From an uncultured Pseudoflavonifractor sp. (GTDB taxonomy: Bacteria; Bacillota; Clostridia; Oscillospirales; Oscillospiraceae): a stretch of DNA of 64,000 nucleotides. The notes under the pieces were generated by a model. It worked only from the letters and a program-made list of their open reading frames with translations. It did not search any database and was not told the origin of the DNA. This document shows, one piece after another, positions 50,499-59,482 of the stretch. How positions within the stretch are numbered: the first letter of the stretch is position 1; the number at the start of each line of letters is the position of its first letter. The stretch lies in NCBI GenBank assembly GCA_947577065.1, contig CANPTT010000004.1, forward strand, positions 1 to 64,000, in the 5' to 3' direction. A program made the translations under genes and the position numbers.

Positions 50499-51338
50499 TC
50501 AATACGCAACGACAATGCCTCCGTCGTTGGCGTAAACGGTGGTAACGCCGCGGGCCTCTGAGAGAAGAATGTCCTTAAACTGACAGGATTTTTTTACCAA
50601 CTCCCGCACATAGAGCGCCCGGTCCAGATTGTTGCAGTGAACGATGGAGAGCGTCTTTCCCGTGTGTCCCGGATCGGCGGACATCAGGTTCACCATCCGT
50701 GCCAAGGCCTGCTTGACGGAAAGGGCTTGCCCCACCTTCTTGATCTGGCCCTCGGGGGTAGCCCCCATAAGAAGCTTGATCCGCAGGGCTTCGGTGACAA
50801 TGGCGAGGGCGCCGGTGAGACGTCCGTTTTTCCGCAGATGTTCCAGATCCTCCAGTACAAAATAGGTGGTCATAGAGGTGATATACCGGGATACCTCGTC
50901 CACCACAGCGTGGAAATCCTTTCCGGTTCCGGCAGTTTCCCACAGCTTTATTGCCACCGCTACCTCTCCCGCAGCGGCAGAACAGGAGTTAAATATGTGG
51001 ATATGGGCCTCTGGGTGCTCCTCCAGCCAGATTGCCCTGGCCTGGGCCGCGGCGTTGTGGGAGCCGGAGAGAAGCGCGGAGAGGGTGACCACATAGATAT
51101 CCTCCGAGGCGGCCTGCTCAAAAGCATCCAGATACTGGGCGGGGGATGGACAGGCGGTCTTGGGGGGCAACTCGCTTTCTCGCATAAGAAGGATCAGGTG
51201 GGCCTGATCAAAGGTCTCATCGTCCACAATATCCTCTCCGGCCAGGGAGATGGTCAGCGGCGCCCGAAGGAAGGGCCCCTGAAGCAGCTGCGCGGCGGTG
51301 AGATCGCAGCAGCTGTCCACAATGATTTTGAAACTCAT
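50499..51338 (-). CDS. DegV family fatty acid-binding protein
   Basis: DegV proteins bind fatty acids and present them to the FakA kinase for phospholipid synthesis. The 279-residue protein has the N-terminal IIVDSCCDLTA segment, SLAGEDIVDDETF, the central SAAAGEVAVAIKLWE region and GRLTGALAIV in the C-terminal half. The start at 51338 follows GGGGGTCATT; an ATG five codons upstream lacks a site. fakA is not adjacent. Confidence 0.9.
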   Translation of the reverse strand: MSFKIIVDSCCDLTAAQLLQGPFLRAPLTISLAGEDIVDDETFDQAHLILLMRESELPPKTACPSPAQYLDAFEQAASEDIYVVTLSALLSGSHNAAAQARAIWLEEHPEAHIHIFNSCSAAAGEVAVAIKLWETAGTGKDFHAVVDEVSRYITSMTTYFVLEDLEHLRKNGRLTGALAIVTEALRIKLLMGATPEGQIKKVGQALSVKQALARMVNLMSADPGHTGKTLSIVHCNNLDRALYVRELVKKSCQFKDILLSEARGVTTVYANDGGIVVAY

Positions 51339-51383
51339 GCGAATGACCCCCAAATATAATAATGAATATTACATTACACCTCG

Positions 51384-51412
51384 ATTATAACACAACGCTT
51401 CGGAAAAGTAAA
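51384..51412 (-). promoter_or_regulatory. promoter of degV
   Basis: Minus-strand TTTACT (51412-51407) and TATAAT (51389-51384), spacing 17. Confidence 0.75.
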
Positions 51413-51425
51413 GGGAAATCGGGGA

Positions 51426-52187
51426 TCAGGTGGGAAAGTCTTCCGGATACTCCTCCTCCAGCTCTCCCATCAGCTTTTTGTCCTCTTTGGTAGAGCGGAG
51501 CTCCAGCTTTTCATACATATCTGGCCGCCTGCGTTTGGTCCGCAGGATGGCCTGCTTTCGCCGCCATCTGGCGATGAGAGCGTGGTTTCCGGACAGCAGG
51601 ATGGGGGGGACCTTCCTCCCGTGCCACTCCTCGGGGCGGGAGTATTGAGGGTACTCCAGCAGCCCATTCCAGTGGCTTTCGTTTTCAAAGCACTCCGGGT
51701 CAGGGAGGACCCCGGGGACCAGACGGCACACCGCGTCGGCTACTGCCATGGCGGGGATCTCCCCCCCGGTCAGGACAAAGTCCCCCAGGGAGATCTCCTC
51801 GTCCACACACTCCTCGATGAACCGCTCATCAATACCCTCGTAGTGGCCGCAGACCAGGATCAGGTGGTTGTAGTCCGCTGCCAGACGCTTGGCGTCCGCC
51901 TGCTTGAAGGTGGTCCCGGCGGGGGAGAAGTAGATGGTGTGCCCCGGCCCGAACTCGTCCACCACATGCTTCCAGCATTGGTAGAGAGGGTCGGCCTGCA
52001 TGACCGCTCCCCGTCCGCCTCCGTAGGGATAGTCGTCCACCTGCTTTTGTTTGTTGAGGGTATAGTCCCGGATCTGGTGGGTCTCAATACGCAAAAAATC
52101 CCGCTCCTGGGCCCGGCCCAGGATGGATTCGGAGAGGACGTCCCCCACCGTCATATCAAAAAGCGTCAGAATGTCGATCCTATACAT
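51426..52187 (-). CDS. trmD: tRNA (guanine-N1-)-methyltransferase
   Basis: TrmD methylates G37 next to the anticodon to prevent frameshifting. The 253-residue SPOUT enzyme has YRIDILTLFDMTVGDV at the start, the knot motifs LVCGHYEGIDERF and SLGDFVLTGGEIPAM, and the YPYGGGRGAVMQ loop. The ATG at 52187 overlaps the rimM end by 8 bases. It is the last gene of the block that begins at ylxM. Confidence 0.96.
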   Translation of the reverse strand: MYRIDILTLFDMTVGDVLSESILGRAQERDFLRIETHQIRDYTLNKQKQVDDYPYGGGRGAVMQADPLYQCWKHVVDEFGPGHTIYFSPAGTTFKQADAKRLAADYNHLILVCGHYEGIDERFIEECVDEEISLGDFVLTGGEIPAMAVADAVCRLVPGVLPDPECFENESHWNGLLEYPQYSRPEEWHGRKVPPILLSGNHALIARWRRKQAILRTKRRRPDMYEKLELRSTKEDKKLMGELEEEYPEDFPT

Positions 52188-52683
52188 CAGTTTCCAGCCC
52201 CTCAATGAGATTTACCTTGATATAGCCGCCTTCCACGTTGGTTTCCGCCACAAAGGCGGGGACGGCGGGGATCATGTACCGCTTGGCTCCACCGCCTATC
52301 ACATAGACGTTGTGGGCCGGGGGAGTGAGGATGTTCTCCACAGTCCCCAGCTTGTCCCCTGTGGCGGCGTCCAGTACCTCCAAACCCATCAGATCGGCCA
52401 AGAAATGCCGCCCGGCGGGCAGTTTGGCGTCGGAGCGGTGGACACATAGGGTCTTGCCCTTCAGCTTCATGGCCTGTTCCACTGTGTCCACCCCTTCAAA
52501 ACGGATGAGTACGTTGGTTTTGTCTACCCGGACTGAGAGGGTGTTCAAGGGCTTGTCCCCCAAATAAAAGGTGTGGAACTGCTTCAAATAGTCGGGAGAA
52601 TCGGCCCAAGGAACTACCTTGACCTCGCCTTTTACCCCGTGGGTATTGACGATCTGGCCCGTCTCTAAAAACTGGCTTTTCAT
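52180..52683 (-). CDS. rimM: 16S rRNA processing protein RimM
   Basis: RimM binds ribosomal protein S19 and helps mature the 30S head. The 167-residue protein has the N-terminal FLETGQIVNTHGVKGEVKVV barrel and a C-terminal PRC domain with MIPAVPAFV and a final INLIEGL-like VNLIEGLE. It normally follows rpsP and khpA directly; here a membrane-protein gene lies between. Confidence 0.94.
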   Translation of the reverse strand: MKSQFLETGQIVNTHGVKGEVKVVPWADSPDYLKQFHTFYLGDKPLNTLSVRVDKTNVLIRFEGVDTVEQAMKLKGKTLCVHRSDAKLPAGRHFLADLMGLEVLDAATGDKLGTVENILTPPAHNVYVIGGGAKRYMIPAVPAFVAETNVEGGYIKVNLIEGLETDV

Positions 52684-52716
52684 TCACGATGACCTCCAAT
52701 GGCGTTTGCTCAGTAT

Positions 52717-53085
52717 TCAAAAGAAGTTGGTGATAAGCAGGCAGAACCAAGCAATAACATAGAGAAACAACCCTATATAAGAAAGTTGAGGAATCAGCGG
52801 TAAATCAGGATAGGCGGCTGAAAAGAAGAAAAGATCAATAACGGTAAATAGGAGAAAATCGAGATAAGGATGATAAACGGCGCCTCGTATACTGAGTTTT
52901 GCAGCCGCACGGTCCTCTTTAGGAAGCATATGATTCAAAATAGCGGCTGCAGCAGCAAAAAATGTAAAGGGGAGGAGAAAAAAGGCGACCATTGGGACCG
53001 GCAGTTTTTGAAAAACAAAAAAGAAGAAGGTTAAAAGGAATCCGCACCAAGCCATGTGGTGGCAGACCTGATAAGCTCGTTTCAT
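52717..53085 (-). CDS. small four-span membrane protein inserted in the rpsP-trmD block
   Basis: The 122-residue protein has four hydrophobic stretches (about 12-28, 31-49, 70-86, 97-119) and no recognised motif. It starts at 53085 after GGGAGGAA, 70 bases after khpA. It is more AT-rich and Phe-rich than its neighbours and interrupts a gene order otherwise conserved in Firmicutes. It could be a late insertion; function is unknown. Confidence 0.75.
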   Translation of the reverse strand: MKRAYQVCHHMAWCGFLLTFFFFVFQKLPVPMVAFFLLPFTFFAAAAAILNHMLPKEDRAAAKLSIRGAVYHPYLDFLLFTVIDLFFFSAAYPDLPLIPQLSYIGLFLYVIAWFCLLITNFF

Positions 53086-53155
53086 GCTATATTTCCTCCC
53101 CAATGATGCAGAAAACAAGAAAAAACGGCGGGACTTACCCCGCCGCTTCCTCCAT

Positions 53156-53386
53156 TCAGTCGGTGATGTCCACGGAGACTCTTGTCCCCTTCCGCTGGCC
53201 CACGGAGCGCATGAGCACACGAATCCATTTGGCGATGCGGCCCTGACGGCCGATCACCTTGCCCATGTCCTCGCTGGCTACCCGCAGCTCCAACAGGACT
53301 TCGCCGTCGCCCTCACGCTCGGTGACCTCCACCTGATCGGGATAGTCCACCAAGCTTTTGGCGATGTAGGTGAGGAGCTCTTTCAT
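53156..53386 (-). CDS. khpA: KH-domain RNA-binding protein KhpA
   Basis: KhpA is a small single-KH RNA-binding protein that pairs with KhpB. The 76-residue protein has the GxxG-type loop VIGRQGRIAKWIRVLM and ends RVSVDITD. It lies 18 bases after rpsP in the conserved order. The start at 53386 follows GAGGAA. Confidence 0.93.
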   Translation of the reverse strand: MKELLTYIAKSLVDYPDQVEVTEREGDGEVLLELRVASEDMGKVIGRQGRIAKWIRVLMRSVGQRKGTRVSVDITD

Positions 53387-53404
53387 CTGGTGTGTTCCTC
53401 CCTC

Positions 53405-53644
53405 TTAGATAGCGCCGGCTTTTTTCAGCAGAGCCTTCACCGTCTCGGTGGGCTGAGCGCCGGTCTTGATCCAGGCCTGGGCGCGCTCGGCGTCCACCTT
53501 CAGCACGGAGGGCTCGGCGGTGGGATCATAAGTGCCGATCTCCTCGATAAACCGACCGTCCCGGGGATAGCGGGAATCAGCGACCACAATGCGGTAGAAG
53601 GGGGCCTTCTTTGCGCCCATACGGCGCAGACGGATTTTGACCAT
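53405..53644 (-). CDS. rpsP: 30S ribosomal protein S16
   Basis: S16 is a primary assembly protein of the 30S subunit. The 79-residue protein opens [20 protein letters not shown], has [13 protein letters not shown] and ends in an Ala/Lys helix. The start follows GGAGGTG. It lies between ffh (98 bases) and khpA. Confidence 0.97.
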   Translation of the reverse strand: MVKIRLRRMGAKKAPFYRIVVADSRYPRDGRFIEEIGTYDPTAEPSVLKVDAERAQAWIKTGAQPTETVKALLKKAGAI

Positions 53645-53741
53645 TTATTTTCACCTCCATTAAGAATGTCGTTCGTATATCTGGAAACATCGGAAACGAT
53701 GCTTACCAACGGTTTATATGACGGATATTATCCGCGTGGGA

Positions 53742-55112
53742 TCAAAAGGGAAAGCCCCGTCTCATCCCTCGACCGCCACCCATGCCGGGCAGTCGGCCCT
53801 TTTTTGCCAGCTTGCGAAGCCTGGGATCGTTCATCTGCCGGGTGAGCTGACGCATGGCCTCAAACTGCTTCAAAAGCCGGTTCACATCCACCACCTGGAC
53901 TCCGGCACCGGCGGCGATCCGTTTCTTCCGGCTATTGTTCAGAATGGAGGGTTCCTCCCGTTCCGAAGGGGTCATGGAGAGGATAATGGCTTCCGTCCGC
54001 CCCAGGGCCGAATTATCCAGGCTGGCGCCCTCCAAAGCTTTAGCGTCCACTCCGGGGAGCATCCCGGCGATGTCGCTGAGGGAACCCATGTTCTTCATCT
54101 GAACCAACTGATCGTATAGATCGGTGAGAGTAAACTTGTTTTTACGAAGCTTTTCCTGAAGCTCCATGGCTTTTTTTTGGTCAAAGTTTTCCTGGGCCTT
54201 TTCAATAAGGGAGAGGACGTCGCCCATCCCCAGGATCCGCCCGGCCATCCGGTCAGGATGAAAAACTTCTACCTGATCCAGTTTTTCGCCGGTGCCCACA
54301 AACTTGATGGGCTTTCCGGTCACAGCTTTGATAGAGAGAGCAGCGCCGCCTCTGGCGTCGCCATCCAATTTGGTGAGCATCACACCCGTCAGGTCCAGCG
54401 CGTCGTCAAAGGACTTGGCAGCGTTTACCGCATCTTGTCCGATCATGGCGTCGACCACCAGGAGGATCTCATCGGGGGAGACAGCTGCCTTGATGTTCTG
54501 AAGCTCCATCATCAGCTCCTCATCCACATGGAGCCGACCGGCGGTATCCAGAAACACCAAATCGTTGCCGTGCTTTTTGGCGTGCTCCACAGCGGCCTTG
54601 GCGATGTCCACAGGATTGATTTGTCCCATCTGGAACACGGGGATCTCCAGCTGGGAACCCACTACCTCCAACTGTTCGATAGCGGCAGGGCGATAGATGT
54701 CACAGGCACACAGCAGAGGCCGTTTGCCCTGCTTTTTCATCAACCCCGCCAACTTGGCAGAGTTGGTAGTCTTACCCGCGCCCTGAAGACCTACCATCAT
54801 GATGACAGTGGGAGGCTTGGAGGATATGGTCAGCTTAGCGTCCTCTCCTCCCATGAGGGCGGTGAGTTCCTCGTTGACGATTTTTACGATCATTTGGGCG
54901 GGAGAGAGGGCCTCCAGCACGTCAGTGCCAACGGCCCGTTCCGAGACTTTGGCCACGAAGTCCTTTACGACCTTGTAGCTGACGTCGGCCTCCAGCAGAG
55001 CCATGCGGATCTCCCGCATGGCGTCTTTTACGTCAGCCTCCGTAAGTCGCCCCTTGCCCCGAAGCCGTTTAAACGCGTTATTGAGCTTTTCGGTCAGTCC
55101 CTCAAAGGCCAT
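53742..55112 (-). CDS. ffh: signal recognition particle protein Ffh
   Basis: Ffh binds signal sequences and, with SRP RNA and FtsY, delivers nascent membrane proteins to SecYEG. The 456-residue GTPase has an N domain, G1 motif GLQGAGKTTNSAKLA, DTAGRL, TKLDGDARGGAALS, and a C-terminal M domain rich in Met ending in a Gly/Met/Arg stretch. It starts 3 bases after ylxM ends. The SRP RNA is not seen in this window. Confidence 0.97.
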   Translation of the reverse strand: MAFEGLTEKLNNAFKRLRGKGRLTEADVKDAMREIRMALLEADVSYKVVKDFVAKVSERAVGTDVLEALSPAQMIVKIVNEELTALMGGEDAKLTISSKPPTVIMMVGLQGAGKTTNSAKLAGLMKKQGKRPLLCACDIYRPAAIEQLEVVGSQLEIPVFQMGQINPVDIAKAAVEHAKKHGNDLVFLDTAGRLHVDEELMMELQNIKAAVSPDEILLVVDAMIGQDAVNAAKSFDDALDLTGVMLTKLDGDARGGAALSIKAVTGKPIKFVGTGEKLDQVEVFHPDRMAGRILGMGDVLSLIEKAQENFDQKKAMELQEKLRKNKFTLTDLYDQLVQMKNMGSLSDIAGMLPGVDAKALEGASLDNSALGRTEAIILSMTPSEREEPSILNNSRKKRIAAGAGVQVVDVNRLLKQFEAMRQLTRQMNDPRLRKLAKKGRLPGMGGGRGMRRGFPF

Positions 55113-55115
55113 GGT

Positions 55116-55484
55116 TTACTCCTGTTTCAGCTTTTCCAATATTGAGGTGATGTCAGCAGTCAGAGCCTCGAGCTCGTTGTCCTGATAGAATTGGGCGTTG
55201 CGCTTGTTGATGGCCTCTACACTGGCCAGGACCCCCTTGAGCTGGTCCTGCATCACATGGAAACGACGGATGATGCCCGTTTTGTCCTCCAACTCGGTAA
55301 GGGCGGCCTCTGCCCGAACGATCACATCCCGAACACCCTGACGGGAGATGCCGTAGTTTTCGGCAATTTCAGAAAGAGAGAGGTCCTCGTTATAGTAAAG
55401 GTCGTAAAATTCCTTTTGCCGGTCGGTAAGCATATCGCCGTAAAAATCGTACAGCAGCGCCATGCGGTAGGCTTGGTTTTTCAC
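55116..55484 (-). CDS. ylxM: YlxM helix-turn-helix protein
   Basis: YlxM precedes ffh in Firmicutes and modulates SRP activity in streptococci; it resembles a sigma region 4. The 122-residue protein has MALLYDFYGDMLTDRQKEF and the helix-turn-helix SLSEIAENYGISRQGVRD. It starts with GTG at 55484 after AAAGGAGG. It is the first gene of the ffh-trmD block. Confidence 0.93.
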   Translation of the reverse strand: MKNQAYRMALLYDFYGDMLTDRQKEFYDLYYNEDLSLSEIAENYGISRQGVRDVIVRAEAALTELEDKTGIIRRFHVMQDQLKGVLASVEAINKRNAQFYQDNELEALTADITSILEKLKQE

Positions 55485-55540
55485 TGCGGCCCCCTCCTTT
55501 AAGAGTTGTATGTAAAGCTCGATAACTTTACAACGGGATT

Positions 55541-55569
55541 ATGATACAACATTTTGTGCCGCTTGTCAA
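55541..55569 (-). promoter_or_regulatory. promoter of the ylxM-ffh block
   Basis: Minus-strand TTGACA (55569-55564) and TATCAT (55546-55541), spacing 17. Confidence 0.88.
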
Positions 55570-55613
55570 GGGGAAAACCTTATTATGGGATGGAAAAAAA
55601 GAAAATTTTAGCC

Positions 55614-55642
55614 TTGCCAAGGAGGGAAAAACCTTGTATAAT
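55614..55642 (+). promoter_or_regulatory. promoter of tRNA-Leu
   Basis: TTGCCA (55614-55619) and TATAAT (55637-55642), spacing 17, about 21 bases before the tRNA. Confidence 0.85.
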
Positions 55643-55663
55643 AAAAAACTGACAAGAGAATAT

Positions 55664-55751
55664 GCCGGTGTGATGGAATTGGTAGACGTGACGGACTCAA
55701 AATCCGTTGGGCTAATCCCCCGTGTGGGTTCGAGTCCCACCACCGGCACCA
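55664..55751 (+). tRNA. tRNA-Leu (anticodon CAA), CCA encoded
   Basis: The acceptor stem GCCGGTG pairs with CACCGGC; the anticodon stem ACGGA/TCCGT encloses the loop CTCAAAA, giving anticodon CAA, which reads UUG. A long variable arm (class II) and T-arm GTGGG-TTCGAGT-CCCAC are present. The 3' CCA is encoded at 55749-55751. Confidence 0.97.
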
Positions 55752-55755
55752 GCTC

Positions 55756-55819
55756 AGAAATTCCCATCAATGCTCCGTTTCCGCCTTGCGGCGAAAACTG
55801 CGCTCTGATGGGAATTTCT
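55756..55819 (+). terminator. large hairpin after tRNA-Leu
   Basis: Perfect 14-base arms (55756-55769 and 55806-55819) enclose a smaller CGCC/GGCG hairpin; TTC-rich sequence follows. It probably terminates the tRNA transcript. Confidence 0.75.
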
Positions 55820-55870
55820 TCGCTTTCCGCCGCGACTGGCTTTGCTGGACTCGCGGCGGAGGAGGCGCTT

Positions 55871-56326
55871 ATGGACAGACGGGGAAAGGAGAATAGCTAT
55901 CAGATGTATTCCCATAATGGGGTGAAGGCTGTAGGCGGGATGTTTTTTGGCTGCTGGTGGCTGTTTATGACCTATATGATCTTTTCCTTCCGGAAGGAGG
56001 GGGCGGCCTCCTATGTTATAGCTTACGGCTTTTTTGCTTTTGGGACATTGGTCGTTATCCATACGCTCTGCGATATTGCGCGGACAAAGTTCATTGTGAC
56101 GGATAGGACGGTCACGCGGTATTTTCCCTTTGCACCGTCTAAAACTTATGATATCCGCGAAATAACCAAGGTGACGGTCCACCGGGGAAGGAGTGGGATA
56201 CAGAGCTATCGGGTATACGTGGGAAAAAGGAAAGTATTTGAGCTTGATGATACGATGGTGAATCTGAGCCTATTTATAGAGACCCTTCAAAAACGTCAGG
56301 TGCTATTTGAGTGGAGCGTGTTTTGA
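55871..56326 (+). CDS. membrane protein with PH-like C-terminal domain, unrecognised
   Basis: The 151-residue protein has two membrane spans (about 22-38 and 46-66) and a C-terminal beta-rich domain (about 72-150) containing TKFIVTDRTVTRYFPF and ITKVTVHRGR, the pattern of bacterial PH-like domains. No function is known to me. It starts at 55871 after GGAGG; part of that site falls in a 9-bp GC-rich hairpin (55828-55861 region). The next gene begins 26 bases later, so both may be one unit. Confidence 0.75.
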   Translation: MDRRGKENSYQMYSHNGVKAVGGMFFGCWWLFMTYMIFSFRKEGAASYVIAYGFFAFGTLVVIHTLCDIARTKFIVTDRTVTRYFPFAPSKTYDIREITKVTVHRGRSGIQSYRVYVGKRKVFELDDTMVNLSLFIETLQKRQVLFEWSVF

Positions 56327-56351
56327 AAAATAAAAAGATAAGGAGAAGACT

Positions 56352-57503
56352 ATGAATTACCGCAGACTGGGAAAGACAGGCCTGATGGTCAGCGAGATCG
56401 GTTTAGGGGCCGAATGGCTGGAGCGCCATAGCTATGAGGAGGGCAAAGCGGTCATTGACCGGGCGGAGGAATTGGGGATCAATATCTTAGACTGCTGGAT
56501 GAGCGAGCCAAATGTCCGCTCCAACATTGGAAAGGCCTTGGCCGGACGGCGGGAGCGCTGGTTCATTCAAGGCCACATTGGCTCTACTTGGCAGGAGGGG
56601 CAGTATGTCCGTACCCGGGACGTAGAAAAATGCAAGGCTGCTTTTGTGGATCTGTTGGAGAGGCTTCAGACAGACTACATTGACTTGGGAATGATCCACT
56701 TTGTGGATACGCAGGAGGACTGGGAGGGGGCGTTCCAAAGTCCGTACATAGACTACGTGAAGCAATTAAAGGAGAAGGGGACCATCCGGCACATCGGAAT
56801 GTCTACTCACAACCCAGCTATGGCGAAAAAGGCGGCGGAGAGCGGGATCGTGGAAATGATCCTGTTCAGCGTTAACCCTGCGTTTGATATGCACCCTCCT
56901 GTGGATGACTTGGATACCTATTTTGACTGGGAAAACTATCAAGAGGGTTTGGGAGGGATCGATCCTCAACGGGCGGAGCTATACAAGCTCTGCGAGCGGG
57001 CGGATGTGGGCATCACTGTGATGAAGCCCTACGCTGGCGGGCGGCTCTTTGACGCGAAGATGTCCCCCTTTGGGGTGGCCCTGACCCCGGTCCAGTGTCT
57101 CCACTACTGCCTCACCCGGCCCGCCGTAGCAGCGGTGATGGCGGGGTACGACACCCCGGAGCAGGTGGAACAGGCGGTGGCCTATGAGACAGCCAGCGAA
57201 GAGGAGAAGAACTACGCTCAAGTCTTGGCCAGCGCTCCCAAGCACACCTTTATACAGGGGGAGTGTACCTATTGCGGCCACTGCAAGCCCTGTCCAGTGG
57301 ACATTGACATCGCGATGGTAAATAAGTATTATGATCTTGCTGAGATGCAGGGGGAGGTCCCCGCCACAGTAAAGGCCCACTATCTGGCCCTGAACCACCG
57401 GGCTGGACAGTGTATCGGTTGCCGGAGCTGTGAGAGCCGTTGTCCCTTTGGGGTGAAGATCGCCCAGCGGATGGAAAAGGCGGCGGAGCTGTTCGGAGCG
57501 TGA
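56352..57503 (+). CDS. aldo/keto reductase with C-terminal 4Fe-4S domain
   Basis: The 383-residue protein has an aldo/keto reductase barrel (residues 1-290; YRRLGKTGLMVSEIGLGAEW, and MIHFVDTQEDW) and a C-terminal ferredoxin-like domain. The cysteine groups are CTYCGHCKPCP (about 304-314) and CIGCRSCESRCPFGV (about 355-369). This fusion is common in anaerobes, where it may use ferredoxin-linked electrons. The normal catalytic Tyr region seems replaced, as in many of this subgroup, so a classical aldehyde-reductase role is uncertain. Confidence 0.9.
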   Translation: MNYRRLGKTGLMVSEIGLGAEWLERHSYEEGKAVIDRAEELGINILDCWMSEPNVRSNIGKALAGRRERWFIQGHIGSTWQEGQYVRTRDVEKCKAAFVDLLERLQTDYIDLGMIHFVDTQEDWEGAFQSPYIDYVKQLKEKGTIRHIGMSTHNPAMAKKAAESGIVEMILFSVNPAFDMHPPVDDLDTYFDWENYQEGLGGIDPQRAELYKLCERADVGITVMKPYAGGRLFDAKMSPFGVALTPVQCLHYCLTRPAVAAVMAGYDTPEQVEQAVAYETASEEEKNYAQVLASAPKHTFIQGECTYCGHCKPCPVDIDIAMVNKYYDLAEMQGEVPATVKAHYLALNHRAGQCIGCRSCESRCPFGVKIAQRMEKAAELFGA

Positions 57504-57539
57504 AGCACCGGATAAACGGACGGAAAAGGAAAAGAGAAA

Positions 57540-57570
57540 GAAACACCCGCCGCGAGCGGGTGTTTCTTTT
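57540..57570 (+). terminator. terminator after the aldo/keto reductase gene
   Basis: Arms 57540-57550 and 57556-57566 (11 bp) with a 5-base loop, then TTTT. Confidence 0.9.
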
Positions 57571-57614
57571 GACTAAAATGGCAAATGAAGCATAGCTGTC
57601 ATAGTGGGAATTCC

Positions 57615-57643
57615 TTGACCTTCCTTACAGATTGGGCTACAAT
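57615..57643 (+). promoter_or_regulatory. promoter of alr
   Basis: TTGACC (57615-57620) and TACAAT (57638-57643), spacing 17. Confidence 0.82.
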
Positions 57644-57679
57644 AGCATCAATACATTCTTAAATAAAGAAGGGATCCCT

Positions 57680-58831
57680 ATGGATAAAGATTCGCGCCGT
57701 ACTTGGGCGGAGATCGATCTGCGTGCTTTGGAGCATAATTACAGCACTCTTCGGGCTATGCTGCCAGAGGGGTGCAGGCTGTTGGCCCCGGTAAAGGCCG
57801 ACGCCTACGGTCACGGAGCTGTTTCGGTGGCCCGCCGGCTGGAAGAGCTTGGGGTGGATTATCTGGCGGTGGCCTGTCTGGAGGAGGGCATTGAGCTGCG
57901 CCGGGCGGGGGTGGAGGTCCCCATCCTGATCCTGGGCTACACAGAGCCGGTGTGGGCACGGGAGCTGATAGATCACCGGCTGACCCAGGGGGTGTTTGAG
58001 GAAGAGACCGCCCGGGCCCTCTCTCAGGCGGCGATGGGGGCGGGGGGGACTATCACGGTCCATATGAAGGTGGATACAGGTATGTCACGGCTGGGTCTTC
58101 TCTGTGATGAGAGGGATCTGGATGGGACGGCGGAGAGCATCCAACGGATGTATGCTCTCCCCGGCCTTAACTGGGAGGGGATCTTCACCCACTTCTCACA
58201 CGCCGACGGCAGCGAGGAATACACGATGCTTCAGTTTACCCGCTTTTTGGATCTGCTGGGCAGACTGGAGGAGCAGGGCGTTACCTTTAAAATTCGCCAT
58301 TGCGCCGCCAGCGCGGCTGTGTTAAACTATCCCTGTACCTATTTGGACATGGTTCGGCCCGGTATTGCCTTCTATGGGCACTATCCCGATCCATCCTGCG
58401 AGGGGCTGGACGGTCCTGGCCTGGAGCCGCTGATGACCTTGAAGACCCGGGTGGTTTCGGTAAAGACCCTCCACGCCGGTACGGCGGTGAGCTATGGTCG
58501 CACCCACACCCTGGAAAAAGAGACCCGGCTTGCGGTATTGGCCATTGGGTATGGAGACGGTCTGCCCCGGGCCTGTTCAGATAAGTTGCGAGTTTGGGTG
58601 GGCGGCGGTTACGCCACTGTGGTAGGCCGGATCTGCATGGACTTGTGTATGGCTGACGTGACAGCGTTGCCCCATGTGAAGCCGGGTGATGTGGTGGAGA
58701 TCTATGGCCCACATGTCCCTGTGGAGGAGGCTGCAGCGCTGGCGGGGACCATTCAGTATGAGTTGCTTTGCAATGTGAATAAGCGGGTTCCCCGGCTGTA
58801 TACGCAGACGTTGGATCGGCCTCAAAGCTGA
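57680..58831 (+). CDS. alr: alanine racemase
   Basis: Alr makes D-alanine for peptidoglycan using PLP. The 383-residue protein has the PLP-lysine motif PVKADAYGHGA near residue 37, HMKVDTGMSRLGL, the YGRTHTLEKET loop with the catalytic Tyr, and VVGRICMDLCM. The ATG at 57680 follows AGAAGGGATCC; an earlier in-frame ATG (57632) overlaps the promoter. It is upstream of mazF, an order also found in Bacillus. An inverted repeat (58836-58844 with 58855-58863) follows the stop. Confidence 0.96.
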   Translation: MDKDSRRTWAEIDLRALEHNYSTLRAMLPEGCRLLAPVKADAYGHGAVSVARRLEELGVDYLAVACLEEGIELRRAGVEVPILILGYTEPVWARELIDHRLTQGVFEEETARALSQAAMGAGGTITVHMKVDTGMSRLGLLCDERDLDGTAESIQRMYALPGLNWEGIFTHFSHADGSEEYTMLQFTRFLDLLGRLEEQGVTFKIRHCAASAAVLNYPCTYLDMVRPGIAFYGHYPDPSCEGLDGPGLEPLMTLKTRVVSVKTLHAGTAVSYGRTHTLEKETRLAVLAIGYGDGLPRACSDKLRVWVGGGYATVVGRICMDLCMADVTALPHVKPGDVVEIYGPHVPVEEAAALAGTIQYELLCNVNKRVPRLYTQTLDRPQS

Positions 58832-59026
58832 CACCATTTTACTCCCGCCGGCGTAAAATGGTCCGGGAGGCCAACGCCGGATGGGCGGGAGGGAACCCGG
58901 ATTTTTCAGAGGAACCCGGTGAGATGGGTATAAATCCCGCCGCCCCGTGGGAAAATCATAGTGATCGTTGAGACCGGGCCAGGACCCGGTGACAACGGTG
59001 ACTTTGAACCGCGGAGAGTGAGCCTT

Positions 59027-59392
59027 GTGGACAGCAGTGTCAGACGTGGAGATATTTTTTATGCCGATCTGAGCCCGGTGGTGGGCAGCGAGCAGGGAGG
59101 CGTGCGCCCTGTCCTTATCATTCAGAACGATACGGGCAACCGCCATAGTCCTACTGTCATTGCCGCCGCCATCACTTCTCAGACAGGTAAGGCCCGGCTG
59201 CCGACCCACATTGACCTCTCAGCCAACACCTACGGGCTTCCCAAGGATTCCGTGGTACTGTTGGAGCAGATCCGGACCCTGGATAAGAAACGGCTGAGAG
59301 AGTATATGGGGCGGTTGGACGAGGAGCAGATGCAAAAGGTGGATGGGGCCATTGCGGTGAGCTTTGGACTGCGTCCCCGGCAATTGGTGTAA
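59027..59392 (+). CDS. mazF: MazF/PemK-type mRNA interferase (toxin) without visible antitoxin
   Basis: MazF toxins cleave mRNA at short sites. The 121-residue protein has [32 protein letters not shown], and [16 protein letters not shown], closely matching Bacillus NdoA. It starts with GTG at 59027 after GGAGAGTGAG; an in-frame GTG at 58961 is less likely. In Bacillus the antitoxin gene lies between alr and this gene; here the 195-base gap has no antitoxin-like frame with a ribosome site. Confidence 0.93.
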   Translation: MDSSVRRGDIFYADLSPVVGSEQGGVRPVLIIQNDTGNRHSPTVIAAAITSQTGKARLPTHIDLSANTYGLPKDSVVLLEQIRTLDKKRLREYMGRLDEEQMQKVDGAIAVSFGLRPRQLV

Positions 59393-59482
59393 GCAAGGTG
59401 GAGTGGGAAGCGGATCCCGGCAAACCCTGGATTCGCCCCACCCGCCGAAACGCCCGAGAGAAAGATACATAGGAGGAGCGCC

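Noticed and set aside
58867..58975. 37-codon frame between alr and mazF as an antitoxin
   Set aside because: No ribosome site, and its composition (Gly/Pro/Glu) lacks a DNA-binding ribbon-helix-helix or AbrB motif.
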